A stretch of DNA of 64,000 bases, from NCBI GenBank assembly GCA_938023035.1, contig CALIDI010000024.1, positions 1-64,000 on the forward strand, given 5' to 3'. The DNA comes from an uncultured Leptolyngbyaceae cyanobacterium. GTDB taxonomy: Bacteria; Cyanobacteriota; Cyanobacteriia; Leptolyngbyales; Leptolyngbyaceae. The position numbers were made by a program, and so were the translations under genes. How positions within the stretch are numbered: the first letter of the stretch is position 1; every line of letters starts with the position of its first letter. Under the pieces are notes generated by a model. That model did no database searches and was not told the DNA's origin. It saw only the letters and a program-made list of their open reading frames with translations. Of the stretch, positions 6,537 to 15,781 are shown in pieces.

Positions 6537-7334
6537 TTGTTCATTGGGCTTGCAATTCCTGGACGCCCAACAATCGCACAAGCATTGGCAACTCATCCTC
6601 AGGCCAACTTGTCCAGGGCTACAGCTAGCCAACTGGTACAGGCGGAACAACCAAAAGATTTGTTCAAAAAAGCCTGGGAGTTGTTAGATGCTGGAAAACC
6701 GGCACAGGCTTTGGAGATATTTGATCGCCTCCTTCAGACCTACCCCAACCATGCTCCCACCTTAGTGGGTCGTGCCAATTCTCTGTATGAGTTGAAACGT
6801 TACCAGGAGGCGATCGCCACTTACAAACAGGCCTTGGCATGAGATGATCGTTTCGTAGCTGCCTGGGTTGGGTTAGGCAATGCTTTAGATGACACGGGTA
6901 AACCTCAGGAAGCGTTGAAGTTCTGTGACCAGGCACTCAAGCTTGATCCAGACAATGTCAGCGCCTGGTTTAATCAGAGAATTACACTAAAAAGGCTAAA
7001 GCAGTATGCAGAGGTGCTGCGCTCTTTTGACCAAGTTGTGAAACTCAACCCTCAACACCCCAGGGGTTGGTTGAATCGAGGGAATGTGTTGTTTAGAATG
7101 AACAAGTTTTCAGAGGCAGTGACCTCCTATGATCGCGTGATTGCCCTGCAACCCAGGAATGAGTCCGCTTGGTTTAATCGCGGTGTGGCGTTGGCCAATC
7201 TAAACCGCTATCAGGAAGCGATCGCGGCGTTTAATGAAACTCTGCAAATCAACCCCAACAATGAGCAGACCAAAGAGAACCGGATGATTCTCTTGGAGCG
7301 GATGGGTCGGTTACCTAAGGGAAAGCCGGTGTAA
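6537..7334 (+). pseudogene. Exported TPR protein, truncated by the IS and with an in-frame TGA
   Basis: The frame reads through from inside the IS flank (KQLGFSICISLFIGLAIPG, a signal-peptide-like segment), then IAQALA, then TPR units. A single TGA at 6840-6842 interrupts an otherwise perfect repeat (YKQALA stop DDRFVAAWVGLGNALDDTGK), and the frame is open again to 7334. The two open halves are 6537-6842 (TTG start) and about 6843-7334 (first ATG 6915). Three to four TPRs follow the stop. No start codon is found when the IS is removed, because the attC core lies directly upstream. The gene is best read as decaying; stop-codon readthrough is a weaker alternative. Confidence 0.75.
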
Positions 7335-7867
7335 TGGTCTCGACAACTTGCCTGTTTCAATCAGTTCTTCCAGACTCTATGCGCAGCTAAGCCGGCTAGA
7401 GCCGGGCCGGGTGCTTGAGAAAGGTGCAACTGGCATTCCTTCAAGCCATAGGCCGAGTCCGCCGAACCGCCTTCATCCCCCAGATTCTGCTCTCGAACTT
7501 GGGAGCAGGGGAGCCAGATTCAAAGTCCCTTTCCCAAAGAGGGAAAGGGATTTCGGGTAGTGAAGTATCTTACGAATCTAGTCTAGGTTGCAAGTCTCTA
7601 CCCTGTATCCTCTCTTCTCTTTCCTTATTGCGGGTGAGGGCTAAAGCTAACGGCATGGCAAGGGTTTTTTAGCATTCTCACAAAAACTGTCCGCAGGAGC
7701 GTTCAAGGTAAAGTCATCGCGAAAGATGCCCCAGCGCGATCCGATATCCCAGTTGCTGTAGGCTCTAGAACACAAGCAGTTCAGGGGCGATCGCGCGACT
7801 TCTCCCATCCCTAAGAATGACTGTTTGACTAATCGCTAAAAGACTGACCAGTAGGAGCGCCTTTAGC
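7335..7867. other. Intergenic region with a palindromic repeat copy
   Basis: No supported gene is present. At about 7480-7560 lies a copy of a dispersed repeat with nested inverted repeats (GCTCTCGAACTTGGGAGC, then TCCCTTTCCC / GGGAAAGGGA). It is clearly related to 28995-29098. The rest holds scattered HIP1 sites (gcgatcgcgc near 7788) and nothing else I can identify. Confidence 0.5.
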
Positions 7868-8010
7868 ATGCCTTCCATCCACCGTCGGCCTTTCTGCAAT
7901 TTGCTGGATCAACACTGGCATCGATTGGCTTGAGCCAATTAGACCTTTTCAGTTAAGGCGATCGCGTTGGTCTCATCTTAGCTCAAAGCACCCCGCGCAA
8001 GTTAGCGCTG

Positions 8011-9339
8011 TTGGTGGGTGTGAATAAGTACGAGTCCAACAAAATTCGTTCACTCGCAGGGTGTTTAACCGATGTGGAATTACAGCGAGAATTACTGGTG
8101 CATCGGTATGGGTTCAATCCAGCCGACATTCTCATCGTGAGTGATACCAGCACGCTCAAGCCAACCCAGCAGAACATTTTAGAAGCGTTTGAAACCCATT
8201 TAATAAACCAGGCAAAATCAGAGGACGTGGTCGTGTTCCACTTCTCTGGACATGGGTCGCTGATTCGCGATCCGAACCCGTTGCCAGAGTTAATTGTGAA
8301 TCAGAATGGCAAGAAAGCAACGGTTCCCAATCTCAATCGCTTAAATGGCACAACGGTTCCCTTTGATCGCTTCACCCATCACCCAGACCAAGTGCAGGAT
8401 ATTATGGGGCGCACGTTGTTTCTACTTACCCATGCGTTAAAAACGGAGCATGTAACCCTTGTGCTAGATAGTTGCCACTCCGGCGGCGGCACACGGGGCA
8501 ACTTGCAGATTCGAGCGATTCCCTTTCGGCTGGGTGAAAGTAGTGCTGACCCCAGCCCAGTAGAGCTGGAATATCAGAAACGCTGGATGAAGGCATTAAA
8601 CCTGTCGGAGGAGCAATTCAATAGGATGCGCCAAAAAGGAATTGCCAAAGGAGTCGCGATCGATTCTGCCAATTATGATCAGCAAGCCTTCGATGCACCG
8701 TTTGGGAATGAACCCTTTTATGCGGGAGCATTTACTTACTTGCTGACACGATATTTGTGGCAACAGTCTGTGGATGAATCTCTCAGTGCGGTATTTGTGA
8801 ACTTGGCACGCAGTACGCGAGACCTAACAGAAGCCCGTCAGGAACCAATTTACGCTGCCAACCCCGATCGCAACCGCCAAAAACCTGTTTATTTTGTGCA
8901 GCCCTCCACGCCCTTTGCTGAAGCGGTTGTGCGTTCAGTTGAAACGGATCAACAGATTCAGTACTGGTTGGGTGGTATTTCATCATTGAGTCTCAACGTA
9001 AATCAAGCGGGAACAATTTTTAGTGTCCTGAACAACGCAGGTAAAGAGATCGCCCAGATTGAACAAACTGACCGTCGAGAATTGCTGGCAATAGGTAGGC
9101 TGAAGCAGGGCAATCTTTCCGATATCGTGCCAAGGATCCTGCTCCGAGAACGGATACGAAGGTTGCCTACCGATTTGAAGTTGCGTGTAGGGCTTGACCC
9201 ATCCCTAGGGCAGGATTTGGCAAGCGGGCGGGCGGCGTTGCAGCAGCTTGATCGCATTGAGGTGGTTGAGTCCAATCAATCGATGCACTATCGCCTGGGG
9301 CGCATGACCAGTACTTACCACATACAAGCGCAACCCTAG
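8011..9339 (+). CDS. Caspase-family domain fragment (largest open part of the broken gene)
   Basis: The open part encodes LALLVGVNKYESN followed by the catalytic histidine in VVFHFSGHGS and the catalytic cysteine in LVLDSCHSGGG, so the p20-like core with its His/Cys dyad is intact. Cyanobacterial caspase homologues (orthocaspases and related) are Arg/Lys-directed proteases or signalling proteins. The usual N-terminal export segment is cut off by TAA 7954 and a frameshift, and the C-terminal domain by TAG 9337. A product from GTG 8011 would begin within the first strand of the fold and is unlikely to fold properly. Confidence 0.6.
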   Translation: MVGVNKYESNKIRSLAGCLTDVELQRELLVHRYGFNPADILIVSDTSTLKPTQQNILEAFETHLINQAKSEDVVVFHFSGHGSLIRDPNPLPELIVNQNGKKATVPNLNRLNGTTVPFDRFTHHPDQVQDIMGRTLFLLTHALKTEHVTLVLDSCHSGGGTRGNLQIRAIPFRLGESSADPSPVELEYQKRWMKALNLSEEQFNRMRQKGIAKGVAIDSANYDQQAFDAPFGNEPFYAGAFTYLLTRYLWQQSVDESLSAVFVNLARSTRDLTEARQEPIYAANPDRNRQKPVYFVQPSTPFAEAVVRSVETDQQIQYWLGGISSLSLNVNQAGTIFSVLNNAGKEIAQIEQTDRRELLAIGRLKQGNLSDIVPRILLRERIRRLPTDLKLRVGLDPSLGQDLASGRAALQQLDRIEVVESNQSMHYRLGRMTSTYHIQAQP

Positions 9340-9405
9340 GCGCATAGGATTGCTTGTATATTCCCCTAAGGGCGCATGACCAGTACTTACCACATACAAG
9401 CGCAA
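9298..9405 (+). repeat. 72-bp in-frame duplication-insertion with quasi-palindrome
   Basis: A 36-bp segment beginning GGGCGCATGACCAGTACTTA occurs at 9298-9333 and again, identical, at 9370-9405, with 36 bp between. The intervening DNA contains an imperfect inverted copy of the end of the repeat (ATACAAGCGCAACCCTA against TAGGATTGCTTGTAT). The region can therefore fold into a hairpin. The insertion is a multiple of three but brings in TAG at 9337, splitting the caspase gene. Confidence 0.85.
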
Positions 9406-9999
9406 CAGCGAGAACTGGCAATCTTGCCCAAGGTCGGTAGCCTGGGATTGTTTACTGGAGATTTGCGCCCCCTGACCGCTACCTTTGCTCAACCAGGAGA
9501 ATCGGCAACAGAGGCCGTCACTCGATTAGCCCCGCGCCTCAAAGCCTTTTTGGCTGCGGAAGTGCTGAAGGCGATTGGCGGTGTGGATGTGGTGAAGGGA
9601 GCGCAAGTCAATGGATTATCGGTAAAGGTGCAAGCAACGGGTAAAACCGGGAGACAGGTTGCGCTCAATCGGTTTGTGCCAAAAACCGAGATTCAAATCG
9701 AGATTACCAACAATAGCGATCGCGATTTGTTTGTGGCAGTGCTTTCGATTGGGGATGCGGGGCGAATGCGCGTCCTGTTTCCCTATGTGGATTTTGCCGA
9801 AGGGCGAGAACGCATTCCCCAAGGAGAAACGCTTAAAATTCCTGAACCGGGGGTCAATTTCCCCTTGAGGGCACCAGGGTTACTGGAAATCATGGTGCTA
9901 TCTAGTCCAGAATCATTGCGCGATGCCTTCAAAGCATTGAAAGAAATTAGCGCAAGGGGGGTGTTTCATCGAGTCGCAGTCTCTCTTCTGAAGCACTGA
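9376..9999 (+). CDS. C-terminal fragment of the broken caspase gene (DUF4384-like region)
   Basis: This open frame continues the caspase protein beyond the inserted stop. It holds a beta-rich domain around IQIEITNNSDRDLFVAVLSI and VLFPYVDFAEGRERI, the type of C-terminal domain (DUF4384-like) common in cyanobacterial caspase-domain proteins. Its end at 9999 is premature; the neighbouring frame carries the conserved-looking tail to 10151. It has no promoter or ribosome site of its own that I can see and is unlikely to be a separate gene. Confidence 0.5.
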   Translation: MTSTYHIQAQQRELAILPKVGSLGLFTGDLRPLTATFAQPGESATEAVTRLAPRLKAFLAAEVLKAIGGVDVVKGAQVNGLSVKVQATGKTGRQVALNRFVPKTEIQIEITNNSDRDLFVAVLSIGDAGRMRVLFPYVDFAEGRERIPQGETLKIPEPGVNFPLRAPGLLEIMVLSSPESLRDAFKALKEISARGVFHRVAVSLLKH

Positions 10000-10301
10000 G
10001 AGGCGACGATGCCGTGGATATCGTTGGGGCATTGTTGGGCAATATTGACCGCCATACGCGATCGACTGCTGTTCTCACGACTGATCATGCTGTTGTGGAT
10101 GCAACTCGTTATGCTGTCACTTCAACCACGATCGAAGTGGTACCGGGGTAACCGCACGGGTCAACCTTTGCGATCGGTTCGCAGCCAATCGCAGAGTCAC
10201 CCGCAAAGATTGAGGAGCCGCGATCGCTGGCGTGTTTCTAAAACAGACGTTGCTGAATCTAGAGCTAAAGCGGTGCAGCCCTCAGAGAATCGCCCAAGTC
10301 T

Positions 10302-13300
10302 TTACCTTAGATTGGCCTGAGCCGCATCCCGTCGTTGGTAGAGACTGACATTTGCCAAAGAAAACTCTGAGCAAGTAGGTTCTAATATTTCAATTCGGAT
10401 TGTTTTGATGCCCTGAGCCAACAACCAACGGGGAGCAGCATCTAGCGGCACAAGCTGTTGGCCACGCATAGCCTTAAAAGAAAGAACATTCTCTTGAGAA
10501 ACAGTTGGAAACTGACCTTCCCAGCGTAGAGACATGGCTGTTGTTCGCTTTTTGCAAGCAAAGTCAAAAGCAAGTAGCCCGGCATCACGGCCACTCAAGC
10601 CAAGGGCCGTTAGGTCAAAGATTATACTGGGGTTAGGGCCAGTGCTGCGGTAACGCCCGGAACCTAGAGACTCTAGATTTTCTAAAGTAGGATTAAGCGA
10701 TTCACTGATCGCTGCAACCGGCTGGATCTCCCGACGCAGGCTGCCCATTGAGCGGCCCCACGCACTGGGAACGGATGCAATATCGGGTGATCGAAACGCT
10801 TGATCTAGCAATTGCAACTGCCGTTCTTCGGTATTGCCCATGACAATCGGCGGCAAGGCTGTACCTGCCTGTGCTAGGCGCTGCACCTGCGCCAGCCGGT
10901 CAGGGCGAATCAGAAAGATATAGTGCCCCACAGCAAAGGGCACATAACGCTGAATGACATAGCGGTAGAGCAGATGAGAGCGCAGCGCGACGGGGACATG
11001 ATCAAAGATCAAAGAGTCTGCTGACGCCAAAACCACCGGCGGCGTACTTTTCTCTAACTGGTGCACCGCTCGCAGTTGTTGATTCTTATGAACCAGGTTA
11101 AAGAACGCGGTAGTTGCAATTGGAGGGGGATAGCCTAGATAGAAATAGTGGGCATTTCGGTTGGTGAGATCCAAGTAGGTTTCACCGGGTTGTAAGAGTG
11201 GCTGAAGCACCGAGTGAATCGTCTGTAGCCGCTGAAGATGCGTGGGGTCAGTGACTCCACCATTTAATTTGGGCAAGCCCGCCTGTTGGCCATCGAGAAA
11301 CTTTAACCCGGTAACATTCACTGCATTGACAGGCTGGCGCGCAACTCTATCCAAACTGAGTGTTCTTCCGGCAGCAGTTGTAAGGAGGCCGCCTAAAATG
11401 GCCACCACTAATAAGTTAAGTGCTCGACCGCTTTGCCCAAATGCCTTTATTAGGAGAATGGGCAGGAGCAGGCAAATCACCCAGAGACTAGCATTTCCTA
11501 AGCGAGTAAATTCTCCTGGATCGATTCGCCCAGATGCGCGTGTGATTATTAGCAGTGTAAGCAAAAAAATAGGAATCGCAAACACCAAAAACTGCTGGCG
11601 TTCAGGTGTCTTTTTTTGCAAAAGAGCACGATAGATCAACAGCCCAATACCACAACTAGCAACTATCCAGGAAGTGCGGACTAGCTCCCAGAGGGGGTAA
11701 CTTAAAAAAGTCTGACTCCCGCGGCTCTTAACCCACTCAATGCCATAGGAGAGGGTATTGAGCGACGATTGTTCAATGCCATAGCGAAAAGCACCAACCA
11801 GTACAGAGCCGGCTGGGGTCAATAAAACCACCGACCCACCAACAATTAGGGCGATCGCATTTGGCAAGAGCCGTTGCCGTTGTTCAAACCAGGCGCGGTA
11901 AAGCATTACGGCGGCTAGTGGGATCGTTGCTAGCATCAGCAGACCGCCGTTGCCAGCCCCAAACGTTACCATGAGGCTCACGGTCGTCAGCCAGAGCCAG
12001 AGCCAGGTGATAGGTCGCCGCTTCAAAAAAGTACTGACTAAAATGCACAGCCCGCTTGTAACCAGTACATCAATTTCAAATAACCCATTGGCTCCAGGAA
12101 AAAGCAGAAGGGCCAGAAACGCAGGTAGATACCCAATGGTAGATGCAATCACAAAGAAACCAATTCCTAAAAAAGGAAACATGAGGAGCGGTTGCCCCTG
12201 GATTGCGATGTAAGAGGCGGCATTCCCATTCATAAATAGGTTGGCCAACATCCCTGGAACGTAGTTAACCAATCCCCGAGCGGGTTCGTAGTCTCTAAAG
12301 GGGATGTAGCCAAATTCTTGCCATAGCCACCAGGGCAAGAGAAACTCACCCCAGTGGTAATCATCTGTGGGGATGATGCTAGGCTGAGCCACTGGAGCCT
12401 TAATCAACAGCAGCAGAGCAACTAAACACAAAGGCGACACTACTCTAAGGGGCGAGCGGTTCTCATCCGTGACAAAACCTCTGATTCGCCAGGTTAAATC
12501 AATGAGTGCCGCCAGAATGCAAACTGCGATCAAAATCCCCAAGGCGGGAGTCATGGCATAGCCATAAAACTTGTGCTGTTGATCTCGCCAGGGGGTCGGC
12601 AGCAGGATAAAAAAGCATAGTGGTAAACCGAATTGCGCTAGACCCAAGAGCAGGCCCAATTTTTTTAGCAGGGTAGGGGGTCTGTGCCGATATCGCCACC
12701 AAACCCCAATCAGGCAAAGGGTAAAGATGAGTGCTAACCCGGTTGCACCCCAAATTACGCTGTTCAGGCGCAACGACCAACCCAGATGGAGCCGACTCAC
12801 GGCTAGGGCAATCGCGACTGCATCAAGCAGCGCAAATAAAATCACGAGGAGACTACTACCAATGGCGGCGATCGGCCCATCGCCAGAAGTAAACTCTACC
12901 CCGCTTCTGAGCACAACTCCTGCGAATAGCAGCACTAATAACAGTAGCACCCCAGACAAAATCACAAGGTCGAGGCTAGGGTTATTCACAATGCAAACAC
13001 TGCCAACCCAAATACCAGCAGGTAGCATCGCGTAAATCAGCAGTTGCCGCAACGCACTCTCCACAGACTCACCATTCACCCGATGGATGGCGGCAGACAA
13101 CTGACGCAACCCCAGGTAAATAGTCAAAAAGCCTACTAAAAAAATCCCCAGAACCAGATAGTCAGGATATTTTGTGCCCGCATTCCATGTAATGTCACTG
13201 ACAACCAGCTGGGAGTATTTCTGCGGAATCACTTCCCTAACTAGGGCAGCACAGCCCTGAGCGAGCATGGCAGCTAATACTAAAGCCGTTAGTCCATATT

Positions 13301-13355
13301 CCCAAACCAACGTGGGAGGATGGAGCAAAGACTGAAAGCGCCGAACTCGTTGCAT
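10302..13355 (-). CDS. Large multi-pass membrane protein, glycan cluster
   Basis: This 1,017-residue protein has roughly a dozen hydrophobic segments in its first 640 residues, followed by a soluble C-terminal part of about 370 residues. The layout recalls polytopic GT-C-type glycosyltransferases or oligosaccharide-processing membrane proteins. An acidic motif in an early loop (PTDDYHWGEFLLPWW) and the segment EFGYIPFRDYEPARGL could be a lumenal active-site loop. I cannot name the family. It is the last gene of a minus-strand cluster with glycosyltransferases, so a role in transferring or exporting a lipid-linked sugar is inferred. The gap to the preceding gene (13520) is 164 bp. Confidence 0.7.
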   Translation of the reverse strand: MQRVRRFQSLLHPPTLVWEYGLTALVLAAMLAQGCAALVREVIPQKYSQLVVSDITWNAGTKYPDYLVLGIFLVGFLTIYLGLRQLSAAIHRVNGESVESALRQLLIYAMLPAGIWVGSVCIVNNPSLDLVILSGVLLLLVLLFAGVVLRSGVEFTSGDGPIAAIGSSLLVILFALLDAVAIALAVSRLHLGWSLRLNSVIWGATGLALIFTLCLIGVWWRYRHRPPTLLKKLGLLLGLAQFGLPLCFFILLPTPWRDQQHKFYGYAMTPALGILIAVCILAALIDLTWRIRGFVTDENRSPLRVVSPLCLVALLLLIKAPVAQPSIIPTDDYHWGEFLLPWWLWQEFGYIPFRDYEPARGLVNYVPGMLANLFMNGNAASYIAIQGQPLLMFPFLGIGFFVIASTIGYLPAFLALLLFPGANGLFEIDVLVTSGLCILVSTFLKRRPITWLWLWLTTVSLMVTFGAGNGGLLMLATIPLAAVMLYRAWFEQRQRLLPNAIALIVGGSVVLLTPAGSVLVGAFRYGIEQSSLNTLSYGIEWVKSRGSQTFLSYPLWELVRTSWIVASCGIGLLIYRALLQKKTPERQQFLVFAIPIFLLTLLIITRASGRIDPGEFTRLGNASLWVICLLLPILLIKAFGQSGRALNLLVVAILGGLLTTAAGRTLSLDRVARQPVNAVNVTGLKFLDGQQAGLPKLNGGVTDPTHLQRLQTIHSVLQPLLQPGETYLDLTNRNAHYFYLGYPPPIATTAFFNLVHKNQQLRAVHQLEKSTPPVVLASADSLIFDHVPVALRSHLLYRYVIQRYVPFAVGHYIFLIRPDRLAQVQRLAQAGTALPPIVMGNTEERQLQLLDQAFRSPDIASVPSAWGRSMGSLRREIQPVAAISESLNPTLENLESLGSGRYRSTGPNPSIIFDLTALGLSGRDAGLLAFDFACKKRTTAMSLRWEGQFPTVSQENVLSFKAMRGQQLVPLDAAPRWLLAQGIKTIRIEILEPTCSEFSLANVSLYQRRDAAQANLR

Positions 13356-13519
13356 TCGATGACCTCGTTGTAGACGGTACTAGAGCATCTGAAAATATAA
13401 ATCTTGATGGAGATGCAGGTAAGCGGGATGAAGCGCTCTGCTCTTCTCGCGGGGTGGGGCAACTTGCATAAGTAGGATACACCTTTTAGACATCCTCTTT
13501 AAAGCATCCTTTCAGATAG

Positions 13520-14551
13520 TCAGTTTGAATCCTCAGCGATACTATTTTGAGTCTCAATATGACTCTTGATTACATTAATCTCCTGCTTTCGTACCAAAAC
13601 TAGGCTTCTACTTTCTCGTGCGACTAGATAAAAGGGACGATTTTGATGATTGATGAATAGCTTAGCCACATACTCTGATAAGACAGCTAAAATCATAAAC
13701 AAAATAAAGAACATCACTGAATTTTGGAGTGAAAGGGTTGTCCAACCTTCTGCAACTTTAGATTTAAATAGATTCACAAACAGCACATAAAAACTGTAAA
13801 TAACGTTTAGAAATGCTCCAAGCAAGGCAATAAAAGATAAAAGTCGTAAGGGATAGTGAGAGGAGAGAAAAATGAGGCTCAAGGCGCGAGCAATTGCCTG
13901 GATATAACTCTGTTTTATTGGCATACCTGTGCGATTGAGTCGCTCATAGGTAAAGGTCTTGTAGCGCAACCCTGAAAAAGCAGCAATCACTGAAAATAAA
14001 CGGTAGCGATCGCTGTTATCAAGAAAAGAGTTAATCGCGCGACGTGTATATAAGCGTAGTGTCGAAACCGTAATCGGCAGATTTTCGCCTGTGACTTGGC
14101 GATAGAGTTTGAAAAATAATTTGCTCAGGTAGTTATAGAGACTAAACGAACCTTGAACGCGATCGCGGCGTAACCCGTAAACAATCTCTGCCCCAGCATA
14201 AACCAACTCTACCATCTCAGGAATAGGGCTGACAGGATCATAGGCCGCATCCAGAGTAATCACCACATCCCCAATTGCTTGCTCTAAACCAACAATAAAA
14301 GCACTCTCATGGGGAATTGAGCGAGCAAGGCAGTAGAGCTGAATATTCCTCAACTCTTGTTGAAGCTGTTCAATCACTTCGACAGTATGGTCAGTTGAAG
14401 CATTATCAACCAGCACAATTTCATAATCTTTGAATGTTGCTTCTATTAGTGTATGAATTTCTCGCAGATAAGTCTCTATCCATCCTGCTGAATTTCTGAT
14501 AGGGGACACGATTGAGATCAATACATCTGATTTTTTCGGGTCAATGCTCAT
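13520..14551 (-). CDS. Family 2 glycosyltransferase (DPM1/GtrB-like)
   Basis: This 343-residue protein has a GT-A catalytic domain (SIVSPIRNSAGWIETYL at the N-terminus, VDNASTD at 48-54, and a DxD-like region around D101, TLDAAYDP). It ends with two membrane segments (about 225-257 and 265-297), the layout of undecaprenyl- or dolichyl-phosphate sugar transferases. It probably transfers a sugar from a nucleotide donor to a polyprenyl phosphate at the inner face of the cytoplasmic membrane. It lies between the FAD oxidoreductase gene and the large membrane protein and is probably co-transcribed with them. Confidence 0.85.
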   Translation of the reverse strand: MSIDPKKSDVLISIVSPIRNSAGWIETYLREIHTLIEATFKDYEIVLVDNASTDHTVEVIEQLQQELRNIQLYCLARSIPHESAFIVGLEQAIGDVVITLDAAYDPVSPIPEMVELVYAGAEIVYGLRRDRVQGSFSLYNYLSKLFFKLYRQVTGENLPITVSTLRLYTRRAINSFLDNSDRYRLFSVIAAFSGLRYKTFTYERLNRTGMPIKQSYIQAIARALSLIFLSSHYPLRLLSFIALLGAFLNVIYSFYVLFVNLFKSKVAEGWTTLSLQNSVMFFILFMILAVLSEYVAKLFINHQNRPFYLVARESRSLVLVRKQEINVIKSHIETQNSIAEDSN

Positions 14552-14648
14552 AGGTTTAAGCGATTCAATCGGTAATTCGCTACTAGAGGATCAAAACATT
14601 CTAATCAAAACTTAGTGGTATTTGAGGCATCTTGAGCAATCAGTTCTG

Positions 14649-15755
14649 CTAGATAGAATGAAAATAATCATTAATGGCTTCGAGGGCATCATAAATATTA
14701 TCGATCTTTGAGCCTAAGATTGAAATGATGCGATCGCAGTTCGGATCAACTTCAAATAAAATCGGTCGTCCATCATCGGCTTCATTTTTGGTTAAGACGG
14801 TTTTAATTTCAAAGAGAGAATCCTGATAAATAGCAGCTTCTAGACAGGGGAGATAACGCTGAGCATCACGGATCATATAGCCAAAATTAGATTGAGCCGG
14901 GTTGGCATCTAAAAACTGATAAGGATTGATGGTCGCTCGTGGGGACTCTCGCCACGCTGCATGGGGTGTATAGCGAACATGGGTCAACGTCCAAAGATGC
15001 CGATCAGGAAATGGCATCAATGAAAAGAAGGGGCCATCCATCACCGTGACAGAAATTTGCTCAAGTTCTGAAGGGAGTTGCACTAACGCTAACTCGGTGA
15101 TTTCATGCTTTAGGGTGAGCCGAGTCGGTGTAATATTTTGAATGGTATTGAGACCAGAGTAGGTACAGTTAAAGACGTAGTCTGCTAAGGTGCTATTTCC
15201 TCGATGATCAACGACTTCTAGAACCGCATCCTCCGCTTTTAGGACGGTTGTAACTGTGGTGTCAAGCCTAACTTTAACGCCAGCCTGTGCCAAGCGTTCG
15301 ATGAATAGCCGGCGGAGAATAGCGGCATCGAAGGCGTACTCTTGAGTTTCATAAACAGCCGCAATCAACCGAGAACAAAAGAGTTTCACCAGGCTGGCTC
15401 TCGCAGGCACGAGAGGAGCTTCAATTGTTTGGCAAAAAGTTTCAAACTGGTGAGGACTGACTTTGGATCCTACTCGGGCGATCGCGTAGAGCTTAATAAA
15501 GTCGGTCGCGATCGCTGGACGAAACTCCTGCAAAAAGCGCTGAAAATTGAGCCGACTCCGGTAAGCAGTATTAAAGCTCCGGGGGTAATGATACCCGTTA
15601 TGAAGGCGGGCCTGGTTATTATAAGAAGCGCGTGTTAAGAGATCAGAAGCCTGTTCTATCAGGATCACCTGGGCACCCTGTCGGGCCAAATGCTCGGCCA
15701 CACTACAGCCATAAAATCCCCCACCAATAACTACAATGGCGTGCTTTACATCCAC
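14649..15755 (-). CDS. FAD-dependent oxidoreductase (DAO family)
   Basis: This 368-residue protein has an N-terminal Rossmann dinucleotide motif GGGFYG (11-16), the acidic residue ending strand 2 (E34), and the segment NQARLHNGYHYPRS (47-60) seen in DAO-type oxidases of polysaccharide loci. A second FAD-contact region is near TLADYVFNCTYSGLN. The C-terminus SILGSKIDNIYDALEAI fits the family. The substrate is unknown. Position between two glycosyltransferase genes suggests oxidation of an amino sugar or amino acid decoration of the glycan; that is inference. Confidence 0.8.
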   Translation of the reverse strand: MDVKHAIVVIGGGFYGCSVAEHLARQGAQVILIEQASDLLTRASYNNQARLHNGYHYPRSFNTAYRSRLNFQRFLQEFRPAIATDFIKLYAIARVGSKVSPHQFETFCQTIEAPLVPARASLVKLFCSRLIAAVYETQEYAFDAAILRRLFIERLAQAGVKVRLDTTVTTVLKAEDAVLEVVDHRGNSTLADYVFNCTYSGLNTIQNITPTRLTLKHEITELALVQLPSELEQISVTVMDGPFFSLMPFPDRHLWTLTHVRYTPHAAWRESPRATINPYQFLDANPAQSNFGYMIRDAQRYLPCLEAAIYQDSLFEIKTVLTKNEADDGRPILFEVDPNCDRIISILGSKIDNIYDALEAINDYFHSI

Positions 15756-15781
15756 CCTATCTTCCTCTACCTATCTTCCTC

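Larger units (their letters stand above)
7868..10151 (+). pseudogene. Caspase-like (peptidase C14) protein gene with four lesions
   Basis: An ATG at 7868 begins a typical N-terminus (MPSIHRR). A single-base loss near 7890 then shifts the frame to FLQFAGSTLASIGLSQLDLF, a Tat/signal-like segment. A TAA at 7954-7956 interrupts it. The caspase domain is open from there to a TAG at 9337-9339, created by a 72-bp insertion. The frame reopens to 9999. A shift at a run of six G (9957-9962) would restore a natural C-terminus (LRGDDAVDIVGALLGNIDRH onward) ending at 10149-10151. Four independent lesions argue for a pseudogene in a relaxed region. Confidence 0.75.

Noticed and set aside
9298-9405. A 36-bp repeat / 36-bp spacer / 36-bp repeat pattern like a minimal CRISPR
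   Set aside because: The repeat is coding sequence of the caspase gene and is duplicated only once; no leader, cas gene or further repeats.
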